From: Heterodera schachtii
Lineage: Eukaryota; Nematoda; Chromadorea; Rhabditida; Heteroderidae
Assembly: GCA_023374025.1 (NCBI GenBank)
Contig: SIJG01000005.1
Location: 3,042,427 to 3,106,426, forward strand
Length of the DNA: 64,000 nucleotides
Direction: 5' to 3'
The notes beneath the pieces are model-generated. The model ran no database searches. It saw nothing but the letters and a program-made list of their open reading frames with translations, and had not been told where the DNA came from. This document shows positions 22,842 to 32,707 of the stretch, piece by piece; the first letter of the stretch is position 1, and each line of letters opens with the position of its first letter. Both the position numbers and the translations under genes were made by a program.

Positions 22842-22862
22842 TGACAGATTGCGAAAAATGCT
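22842..22862 (-). promoter_or_regulatory. Short 5' UTR and splice acceptor deciding the cadherin start
   Basis: On the minus strand a pyrimidine-rich CTCTTGCCCAATTAG ends 19 bases before the ATG at 22841. In nematodes this fits either a trans-splice (spliced-leader) site or the end of a 5' UTR intron. It excludes the in-frame upstream Met at 22901 from the mRNA and leaves a start about 40 residues before the signal-peptide core. Confidence 0.5.
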
Positions 22863-24394
22863 AATTGGGCAAGAGCAATTAAAAAAAAAACGAAAATTCA
22901 AAGGAACGGTTTTGAAGGGAAATTCGGTAGAATGTGGACAAAGGAAAATGAATTTTTAAATCAAGAATAGAAGCAGTCAACTGATAAAAATACGCATATG
23001 CAAATATGCTAAAAGGGCAATAATTGGACAGCAGATATTCACAAGGGACAGAATGCTAATTGTAGTGCTAATTAGGCAAATGTTTCAAATGGTAGACAAA
23101 ATTAGCATTTAGCAAGGCGTAATTTTGCAAAAAAAAGAAAGAAAATGGGTGAACAACGACCGAAAATCATGTCGACGTGTTGTTTGATTGGTCGAAAAAT
23201 AAAAGTGATTACGGGGACGAGAAGAAGCATTTTTTGGTGGCTTAGCAGCAGCCGAAGAATTGCGGACAACGCAGTGGAAGTTAAGGCTTATGATCAATTG
23301 GAAATGATGGACGGGGCGGGGAGTGATCAGATCATCCGCGGCCAACACACACACTCTGTGTTCGCGCCTCTCCCAATCACTTCCACCCCATACAATCCTC
23401 CGCCACCGAAGGCGGACGGAGCCGCAACGGTGTACCCCATTTTCCGTTTGGGATTGGCCTGCTTGCTGCACACAGCCGTGTCCATGCAGCAAACACCGCT
23501 TGTGCGCTCACCACTCAGCCGCCGCCGCCGTCGCCGGCGGACGAAGACGATTGACTGAATGATCAGCAGATGATCAGCGGAGCTGATCCGCGGCCGCTGA
23601 TCGGGCGCTGGCGGTCGGTCACTCGAGTGGGATGGGCCAAAATGTGTGTGTATGCAGGAAAGGGGACCGACTCACTCTGATGACTGCACATTTAGCTTGG
23701 CCATAAGAAAGTTTGAGGTTGGTGAGAGTGTGAGCGGGGAGAGAGAGGGATTTGGTGGGCCCGGGGCGGGAGAGGGAGGGAACGATAGAGAGGGACAGCC
23801 CGGGGGGGGGGGAAGGCGAGAATGGACCGGGGACAACGTCATCGTTGTAGTCGTCGTCGTCAGAAGACTGACTCTCACTCTCGACTCATTCTCGACCACC
23901 GCACATTGGCCCATAACACACACAGAAACAGTCAGCGGTCGATGGTGTGTGTGCTGCTTGGCCCCCGCTGTGTTTGCGCACGACATCGACGGATTGAGCG
24001 ACTCCCCGCCGGCGGGGATTTCTTCATCGATCTGTTGCTGCGGCTGCTGCTGCTGTCCGATTGTCTGTTTGTTGTTCGCGACATTCGACCTCATCTGCAG
24101 CAGGAGATATTCTCAATAGGCTCCTCAATCTGCAGAATGCTGCTTCCTCATTGGTTCAACAAATTTCTTGAAAATTCCAATGGGGGCAATTAGTGACAAA
24201 TTGTCGATCACAAATTTTATCAACCAATTGCCAAAACCGTGTCAACTTCTGGCAAATTCCAAAAGAAGAAAAGAAATTGTGCAATTAAATTAAATTTGGC
24301 ATTAAAGGTTGAGAAGCATTGTGAAAAAACAAATGTATCTTTTTAAAATACTTATTTTCATACAATTTTTTCTACAAATTATTTAAAATTTTGC

Positions 24395-24530
24395 AGGCTA
24401 ATAGAGAAAAAGCTTGGCTATCTAATGGTACCAAGATTGTAAAATTTGATTACATTTATGCAAAGTTACGCAATGTTTGGTCTAGAAAATCGCTAAAATG
24501 GCGGATTTTACGAAACGACCCAGCACGACA
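24395..24530. repeat. Decayed repeat ending ACGAAACGACCCAGCAC
   Basis: Contains GGCTATCTAATGGTACCAAG, related to the core of the 5768-6182 element, and ends with TTTTACGAAACGACCCAGCA. The same terminal words, TTTACGAAACGACCTAGCA, occur near 21252-21272 in a cadherin intron. Confidence 0.45.
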
Positions 24531-27047
24531 CAAAGGCAATTAAATAATGAAGGTAATTTGGACTGTTCGAGTCGCTTTTGAACTCGAGAAATTCTATTTC
24601 TGAGGGAAGGGATGTCTTAATCTTTACTTTAAGTGCAATTAAGCCGACTGACGTTTGGCACAAATTTATAAATCTATAAAACCATATTTGTACAATTATT
24701 ACATATTTTAAAGTTTACACAAACCACAGCAGAAGCAGCGGTGGGGGGCATGTGTTTGTGTTAGCCGTCCGTGTGTGTCAGTCACAACGCCACTTTCGGA
24801 CGAACATTGCCCCCCCCCCCCCCCCGCCCGGGTCTCGAGTGTTGTTCAAATGGTCGAGACTGTTGATGATGAGAACCCCCCGGGGGTAATTAGTGATGAT
24901 GTCGACAAGCAATTGCCTCTACCATTGCTTGAACTCAAAAATCATTTGTTCTGGTGACTGACTGTGGTGCTTGTGTTGTTGCGGTCCTTCAATTGGGCCG
25001 TCCCTCTCGCGCCGCTTAAATTTTGCAGGGACCCTCAGATTTGATGATTGCTTTGGGAGTACACATGCGCTAATTAGTCACCCCCCCCCCCCCCCTCCCC
25101 GCCTCCTCAGGGTAATTAATTAATAATCATCTAAGTATGGATAGCCCCGACACTCAGAGGGAGAGAAAAGTCGGGAGTGGAGGAAATCACCCAACAAAAA
25201 ATTATGGAATTGCTTGAGAAATTTAAAAAATATCGGGGAGCATCACCCTGGTCGGGTATAAAAGTCGAACAAAATGAAAACAAAAATTTTTCTAGGGAAA
25301 AAAGTCTTAGAAACTCATTAAAAACATTCTCATCCAATTTTGGAGCGCATTAGAAGAAATTCGCAATTCCACGAATTGGGTCGGGGCTAAACCTTAATCT
25401 TAAATATAAAAAAACATAACATACGAAAAAATTTAAGGCGCCTCCTCAGCAGAAAGAGGCAATGACTTAGTGTGCCTTCTTTTTTTGCCACTTTTGCGTA
25501 TGAAAGAAAGTGGAATAAATAAAATGCCCTTGTCATTTTCTTCGTCCGTCCGCCGGTGGCGGCGGATTTATTTTCCCATTCAGCCCAAATTCGACAACAA
25601 AACAAAAATGCCCCCACACAGTTCCGCTTCTTCCGCTTCTTCTGTGTGCGCTTTTCCCTCCCTTTTTTGGGGCGCGGCACTCAACGCAAATATTTGCAAA
25701 AGAAAGCACCAGAAACAGCAGTTGCACGCCTTTTGATCACAGCAATTAAATTTTATTGCTTTGTTTGTTTTTTGAATCGAAACTTTCCAACATTTTGAGG
25801 AATTTTTTGACAGAAAAACAGGGACAAAATATTGTTCACTGAATCTTTCAGCACACATTGATTAATGAAGAGTAGTTTTCGGCTCAATTTTACACTTTCA
25901 TATTTTATAAAATGTCGAAAATGCATGAAATTAGACGACTCGGGACCGGGGCTGGGGGTGATTGTCGGGTTTGTGAGTGATTGTGGACAGAATTCAGCTG
26001 GTGCCAAGGAAAGTCTATAAAACATAGGAATTCAGAATCGGGATTATGTATACCTAGACTGATCGAGGATGAATTTTTGAGGTCCGAGATCTGGTAAGCA
26101 GATATTTTGTTGGTCGGGAAACCTCTCAGAGGTTCATTGTGTCCTAAATTTCCAGCAGGGTCTGAACTGCTCTTGGGCCGAGTTGAACTAACATGTAAAT
26201 GTAGTTGAATTGATCAAACGATCAGCATCAGAGAACATTGATCACTGAATCAGTCTGCCCACAGAGTCCAAAAGGAGAGAGATAAAGAGAGAAAAAGAGA
26301 AAGAGAGAGACAGTGAGAAAAACAGAAACAATAGAGAAATGAAAAACGAATTTTCTGATCACAGCAGATAAAATGCGGAAGAAGGACAACAATCGGTCGG
26401 ACGAGGAGAAAACTGAGGACAGCAGCAGAACAAAGTGATGGACGGAACAGATCAAATTTCATTGGCAAATAAATTTTTACGGAATGAATGGGCAAAGGGA
26501 AAAGAAACAAAAAACTCCGCGGGGGGGGGAGATTTGTGCTACGTTTGTACATGGATTTGGCACAAATTCCTTTCCCAGTGCCGGCAATTTTTGGTATTGA
26601 AATTTCCCGCCAATTATTTTTTTAGTTTCGATCGATTTTTGATATTTATTCTTATTGTCAACTCCGTGGCCCGCGTTGGCCATGCGTCCGCAAATTGTGC
26701 CAATAAATTGCCTTCGACTGTGCCATCGAATAGACGAGAAATTCACTTTTTTCTTCTCCTGGTTGCTGCTCGATTGATTTTTCTCTCTTTAGTGTGCCAT
26801 CTTTGACACTGAAAATGGTTGGGAAAATGAAAAACGGAAAGAAAATATGATTGGTGGATGAACAACAACCTTTTTTAAGGCAGCATAAAATGGGGGGGGG
26901 GGAACGGGCGGGAATTGCGAATGAAAAATGATGAATTTAAAAAATTAGTATTTTGAAAATAAATTTATTAAATTGAATTTTCTTACTCCTCCTTTTCTTG
27001 ACTGAAACAATTTTTGACATTCATTCCTAAATATTCTTGGATTTAAA

Positions 27048-27140
27048 TTAGAGTTCGACTACGGACCGGATCCGTAGTCCGTAATCCGTATTGATGCCTA
27101 GTCCATAGTCCGTAATCCGTATAAATATGTAACGGATTAT
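27048..27140. repeat. TTACGG-family dispersed repeat (copy 3)
   Basis: Starts TAGAGTTCGACTACGGACCG and repeats AGTCCGTAATCCGTA. No matching right end is visible, so it is probably truncated. It lies about 100 bases upstream of the promoter of the second F-box-like gene. Confidence 0.5.
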
Positions 27141-27229
27141 GGATTTTTTTAAACTGCACTTTTGTTGAATATTATTTTGAATTACAATTTCCTCAAATGT
27201 TCATTTTCCCATCCCCCGTTCTTCAAGTG

Positions 27230-27250
27230 TACTCGATCGAGTATATAAAG
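27230..27250 (+). promoter_or_regulatory. TATA box and palindrome of the second F-box-like gene
   Basis: A TATAAA at 27243-27248 is preceded by the 12-base palindrome ACTCGATCGAGT, about 115 bases before the ATG at 27362. A TTTTTTTTCAG near 27315-27325 could be a trans-splice acceptor. The promoter assignment is inference from spacing. Confidence 0.5.
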
Positions 27251-27361
27251 CCGACCAATTCCCTTCCCGTCATATTCTTCATCCCACTCATTCCATCCGC
27301 ATTTATTTGATAATTTTTTTTCAGTTCATTTCTTAAATTTTCTTTGATTAAAATTGAAAAA

Positions 27362-28652
27362 ATGTCTGACAATCCGAAGGAAGCGGAGAAACAAATGGAA
27401 AAAGCGATGTAATAATTAATCTAAATTTGATTTTCTATGCTAATCATTTTGCTTTTCCTCTTTCAGCTTCATCTCTGCCGACTGTTGGCTTTCGGTGTTC
27501 GATTTGCTTCCGCCCTTTCAGCTTGGACTGGGAATTGCGATGATCAGCCGCCGTTTTGACTATTTCGTCGACGAACACTTCAAAACGCGCAAATGGACAT
27601 TGCAGAACAAAATTCGAATTAGAGGAGTATTTGGAAAGAATTTCGAAAGGGAAATGGAAATTGTCAATTCTGATCGAGAAGCATTGCCAATTCCGCAAAT
27701 TCCGTTGCCGAACAAAGTCATCGGATTCGGAAGAATTATGATCGAGTAAAAATTGAATTGAATTTGGCAAGGATTTGTGCCCACTCTTTTTCTGATTTTT
27801 AGATACATCGACAACAATGTGTTCACTTTTCTCCATCGTTTTGACCGTCTTTTCGCCACATTTGAAAAAAAATTGCACATTGACACTTCCACTGAAGATT
27901 TTCGCGCTCCGGAGATCATTTTGCGCAAAATTTGGCCACTGTTCAATGACACCATTCGTCTGGTGACTTTCAACGCCACCGCTTTTCATTACATGCATCA
28001 ATTGGCCCCGTCCATTCTCATCGGTTGCCCAGCCCTTCGCGTTGTTGGTTTCGATGGCACCATTTTGCCCGAATTTCCGCCTGATGACAGTGCCAATGCG
28101 TCGGTGGGCCAAGCGGTGGCCAAATGGCTGTTCTCGCCTCGTCCCGACAAATTGATGAAGGTGCTCTTCATTAAGAATACTTCAGCGGTTCGCCGATGGG
28201 AGGCAACGGTGGAACAAATCAAAGCGGTGATTTGTCCAATTTAATTCGTTTTTTCTTATTTTTTATCTTATTTGTAGGCATTTTCCTCTGCTTCTTCTCC
28301 TGTTCCTTTCATCATTTTAATTAATTTTCGGTCTTCATCTTCACTTTTTTCCATTGAGCCATTTGAACTGACCAACCAATTGACTGGAGAGGAATTGGTA
28401 CTGTCCAAAGACAATGAAAAACGTGTTCTGCTCATCCGTTGTCCAATTGCAGCAATGGATTGGGAAGAGGAGTTTAAGAAAGCTGTTGGAAGGAACAACA
28501 AAATTGGCATTTTCATCGGATACTACGGATTCGACCGTGGGTGAACCATTTTAAGAACTCATGCTGCTTTCTTATTTTTGTTTTGTTTTTGAAGACCTCT
28601 GGCCGCTGCGTACTCCGGGCCGAGTGGTCTTCAACAGAGGAATGAAATGTGA
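27362..28652 (+). CDS. F-box-like protein, cyst-nematode family (paralogue 2)
   Basis: The model is join(27362..27408, 27467..27745, 27803..28226, 28278..28540, 28595..28652), 356 aa, all GT-AG with consistent phase. The N-terminus MSDNPKEAEKQMEKAI is a leader I recognise from the family. It is followed by the F-box-like segment ISADCWLSVFDLLPPFQLGL (about residues 18-37), then HFKTRKWTL, the YIDNNVFTFLHRF block at the start of exon 3, GQAVAKWL near residue 230, and PIAAMDWEEEFKKAVG. The C-terminus AAYSGPSGLQQRNEM is a diverged form of the PGPSDQQ tail of the first gene. Exons 2 and 4 match the lengths of the first gene exactly (279 and 263 nt). A TATA box lies upstream and AATAAA 87 bases downstream. 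The likely role is Skp1-dependent substrate recognition for ubiquitination, by family inference. No signal peptide is present. Confidence 0.88.
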
Positions 28653-28738
28653 TTGATTGGCTGATGCGATTATTTGACATAATGTTGGACTTTGCTATTT
28701 AATTGTTGTTGTATTTGATCTTTGCTCATTTACAAATT

Positions 28739-28744
28739 AATAAA
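28739..28744 (+). terminator. Poly(A) signal of the second F-box-like gene
   Basis: AATAAA 87 bases after the stop codon, in AT-rich DNA. Confidence 0.6.
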
Positions 28745-29224
28745 TTATGGCTTTACCAATAATCGTCGCCGGAGAAAATTTTGGACCTTCGTATGAAAAA
28801 TCGGTCCCGAGACACCCCCCCCCCCCCCCCCTCTGCCCCTGTCCCAATTTTAAAAAATCAAAAAAAAAAGTCGTAAATTTACATAGCCGGGACCCCTCCC
28901 CAAATCAGCATGAATTTTTACATCATAAATTTATAATTTATTTGCCTTTCGGCACCGCCAAACCAGGACAATCTTTTTAATTTTGTTTTAAAGGGCTTCT
29001 TAAAAGGGTGAGAATATTGAATATCAATGAAAAAATTTTGAAACTTTTCGACCACAGCTCTGAATCTGCCATTTTTGCCTCTATTTTTGCTATTTTTCTC
29101 CCGATTTCGTCCCATATTTTGTGATTTTTCGCCTCAAAAAATCATGCAAAGCTTTTATTCTAATCATAAATAACTCTTAACCAATTTTTAGATTTGATTT
29201 TTTAAAAATTTTTAAATTAAAATA

Positions 29225-29370
29225 AAATTTTTAAAAATTACGGATTACGCCTAATTACGGCCTTTTTGGACCTCCGTAATGACGGATTACGGATGGCCGT
29301 AACTGAAAAAATCGCCTTAATTACGATTACGGATTTCCGTAATCGAAAATCAGTTACGCCCAGCCCTGGT
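29225..29370. repeat. TTACGG-family dispersed repeat (copy 4)
   Basis: Repeats of ATTACGG with a right end TCAGTTACGCCCAGCCCTGG. The inner words CCGTAATCGAAAATCAGTTA match copy 1 near 12330 (CCGTAATTGAAAATCCAGTT). The terminal CAGGGCTGG on the other strand is hAT-like, but no duplication was found. Confidence 0.5.
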
Positions 29371-29763
29371 CCCAATCCCGTCGTATGGCCCTTGGGCTGC
29401 TTGTGAGACACCCCTTGTACATGTATGACCGGGACCGCGAGAAAAACCGGGAATTTTCCCAAGACAAAATTTTTTTTGAAAAAAAATTTGAAAAATTCCA
29501 AAAACGTTTTTTTCCCGATGCTGGGTAAAAAATTTCGGGGGAGGTGGGGGGGGGCGGGAATTCTCCCCCCCCCCCCCCCCTTTCCCCTAGATACGCCCTT
29601 GTTCGGCCCTCACGGTTCGGCCCTAGCATGCTTTTCCACTATAACTTTTTAAATCGACTTTTCAATCGTAAAATACCAAAACTTTATTTTCAAAAAGCAA
29701 ACTCAATCATAATTCAAAATTTTTTTGATAGAACCGCCATAAAAAAGATATTATATTACGGAA

Positions 29764-30116
29764 CAGGAGGGTTCATTGCCAGCGGTTTCATTGCCAGTCC
29801 AAGTTTTGGACTACAACTTTTTTCATTGTTGACCAAATCTAACAATCTAGGTATCATTCGAAAGCCCTTCACAAGCTCTATTAGCCTTACAAAAAAAAAT
29901 TTAGCTTGTAAAAAAGTTATTAAGAAAAAACTTCAAAAATTTCGGCTTTTTGCAATTTTCATGTTATAACTTTTTTTATAATAGTCTAATGCGAAGCAAT
30001 AGCTTAGAAAAAGCTTCTAAACAGATTAAGCTTTCGAATGATACTAAGTTTGTTAGATTTGGTCAACAATGAAAAAAGTTGTAGTCCAAAACTTGGGCTA
30101 TTAATGAATCCTCCCC
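29764..30116. mobile_element. Inverted-repeat element sharing the ATTCGAAAGC core
   Basis: The left end CAGGAGGGTTCATTGCC and the right end AATGAATCCTCCCCTA are inverted. Long inner arms carry AGGTATCATTCGAAAGCCC and, inverted, GGCTTTCGAATGATAC-like words. The same core is in the element at 5768-6182, although the ends differ. Another fragment of the 5768 type (CGGCCCTAGCATGCTTTTCC) lies just to the left near 29620. Confidence 0.55.
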
Positions 30117-30764
30117 TACCGAGTATATTAAGATTAATGTCATGTCTCAATATTTCAGATGATCCCAAAAATGTTCAATTAACAGTATTAAAACCGAAAA
30201 AAGTTTCTGATCAAATTTAACAGAATAAATTTTGATTCATGGTTTAATTAAAAAACAAACTTTAAAACAAAAAAATAAGAAGATGAACAGAAAGAGAAAA
30301 AGAAACATAAATTTAGTCTCCTTGACTTTCCCTTCTTCTTTCCCATGGTTCAATCCCTCTACAGAAATTAAATTATTTTTAATTTTCTTTTTGTATACTT
30401 TTAGAAAAAGCGCGCCGAAAATATGATGTGAGAAGTAAATCTGAATTTCTAATAATATTCGATCATTTGAGTCAAAAAGAGAAAGGGGAAGAGAAAGAGG
30501 GAAGATAAAGTGAAGAGGAATAGATTTAAAGTTAGTCTTTTTAAGTTTTTTAGCGCGGAGCGCCCTCTAGAGACAGTGTTAAATAGCGAAGCTATTTAAT
30601 TTTAAAAAATAAATTAAAACCAGTTTTCAGTGCCCGTAGTGCACTGGTTTTTTTAATGAAATTTCAATTGAAATGATTGTAAAGAAAATATGAAAAAAGT
30701 TTCTTTTCCGTTCGGGAATTGAACCAAAGAGACAAACCCAGACCCCCATTCTTACCAGTGCTTA

Positions 30765-30832
30765 TTTAGTCCCGCGGGACCGGGACCTGAAAAACCCGGG
30801 ATTTCCCGCCCGGTCCCGGTCAACTCTAATTT
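30765..30832. repeat. GGGACCGGG-family fragment
   Basis: Contains GCGGGACCGGGACC and ends CCCGGTCCCGGTCAACTCTA, matching the right end of the MITE at 22062-22258. The left end is missing or altered. Confidence 0.55.
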
Positions 30833-30994
30833 AATCAATGATTTTTTTTAATTTAACGGCAATATTGTGTTGTCGAAAAAACACTCACAATCAGATTTAG
30901 AGTTGAATAAAAAGGGAGGAAGTAGGTGGGAAACATGAGAAAATGTATGGCACTGAAAGTCGAGCCATATCCCCAAATGAGTGAGGCATATTAA

Positions 30995-31095
30995 TTAATT
31001 CCTTCGTGTCCGGTTTTCCAGCCAAAAATTTCCGGTTTTTCAACCCGAAAAGGTCCCTGTCACCGGTTTTGGCAAAAAATTCCCGGTCCCGCTAT
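30995..31095. repeat. GGGACCGGG-family fragment
   Basis: Ends TTCCCGGTCCCGCTATACTC, similar to the right end of the 22062-22258 MITE, with internal CCGGTTTT and CCGAAAAGG units. No intact left end is seen. Confidence 0.5.
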
Positions 31096-32707
31096 ACTCT
31101 ACATTTAACCCAAAAAACCCTTCAAAAATATGAGTGCGCGATAATAAATATATAAATATTAAATGTTTATTGTTTATCAATTGTCAAAATCAAATTATAA
31201 TGTGTTGTGGTGATGCATTTGTTCTGTGTGTTGTGGGCTTCGCTAACCAAATGACTAATGGGAGAGGAAACGGACAAATGGAAAATGAGAGGGACAAACG
31301 GTCGACAGACAGTACGCAAAATCAAAGCTTCTACAGTATGTGAAAACACAATAAGCATTATCTAAACAAAAAGAAGAAGCATAACATGGTATATTTTGCG
31401 ACAAATTTTAGGGGGGAGGTAAACTTTAAAATAATGCAGCAAATGAAAAATGAAAAAACGAAACGAATGCTTTTGGTGGATTTAGCAACAGAATTTGCAC
31501 ACGACAGAGAATTTTAATTGTAAAATTAAAGAGAGAGCTCAAAAAGGGCGATGAAAGCACGAATTTTGATGGGAGAGATTGTGGGGAAAACAAGAAAACA
31601 GCAGCGGAAGACAAAAATAGCACGTCATTTTAGGAGGGCGGGGAGGAGAAAAGAAAAAAAACTGATCCGATCGATTGATTTGATCAATCACTTCAGCTGA
31701 CCAATGAAAGACATTTTCATATGTGTCAATTATCGCATCTGTTTTATGATCAATATCTTTTTGTCTGTTTTCACATTCTTATTTTAGGGATTTTCATAAA
31801 TAAATCCTATCCTCAAAAATAAAAACTCATTCATAATCCCAAGCCTGATCAGCTTATACGAAACCCCTTTTTATATTAAAAAAAGTGGACTAAGATTAAA
31901 AAAAAAACTCAGTGCAAAGTCTTTGATTTGCTAATATTTTTAATTTGTTTCTCCCCTCAGGTTTTTGTTCCGATAAAAAAGCTTTAAAGTTAATTCTCGA
32001 GGCGACCGAAATCCAAAATTTCATGCCTTTTTTGATCAGCTGAATTGATAAATCCGTTAAGTTATTATTCTTTGGTTCCATTTCTTTTCTCCATTTTCTC
32101 CGAGTGATTTTTCGACAAAAAATGGACAACAAAAAAAAGAAACAGCGCATTGCATCTGATCACATTTTTAGGGATTTTTGGGGGAACAAAAGTTGCATGA
32201 TTATAAAAGAGAGGAAAAAACGAGTAGAGGACAATGCACATAATTACCACGATGGTCCATTAAATGTAAAGGAAAGCAATTAGCGGGTGGACAAAACAAT
32301 AATTAGTGAAAAATTAATAAAATTAATCAATTACTGTGGTTGGTACGGTATATGCCTTTGGCATTTCTAACGGGTTTTTCTAAGCAAATCAAAGCCAACG
32401 GGCAACAGCAAATTTGTGCTCACTGGGGACAAAAAAAATGGATGAATTGAATATAATTTAGGTAATAATGTTCGGAAATGATGCGGACAAAATGACGAAA
32501 GACTTTTCTCGACGGTCGGAACAGAGTGGAGCATACTGTAAGACAAGGAGAATGGTACGGTACGGTACAGTCGGTCACCAAAATAGGTACAATATTTACA
32601 AAAATGTTGTTTTTTGATGTAGGAAAAGGTTAATTTGCACAAAAAGTGGAGAGGGGTGGGAAGATTAATTAATGCCTATGAAACAAAATGCCAAAACTGG
32701 GGGCGGT

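Larger units (their letters stand above)
22863..27227. other. Intergenic region between cadherin and second F-box-like gene
   Basis: Upstream region of both flanking genes. 23300-24100 is relatively GC-rich, with open frames on both strands that overlap and have no splice-linked domains; it may hold the cadherin promoter or non-coding first exons. Poly-G/C tracts occur at 23802-23812, 24810-24825, 25081-25095, 26521-26529 and 26892-26902. GA-rich DNA lies near 26270-26330. I recognise no gene. Confidence 0.5.
28745..32707. other. Repeat-rich intergenic region
   Basis: No supportable gene. It contains long C tracts (28815-28831, 29565-29580), TTACGG-family sequence (29225-29370), an inverted-repeat element (29764-30116) and GGGACCGGG-type fragments (30765-30832, 30995-31095). 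31100-32700 is AT-rich with no recognisable feature. The facing genes end on both sides. Confidence 0.55.

Noticed and set aside
23109..24193. Several overlapping open frames of 120-160 codons on both strands
   Set aside because: Low-complexity, no splice-linked domain, and frames open on both strands because the DNA is GC-rich; probably promoter or UTR.
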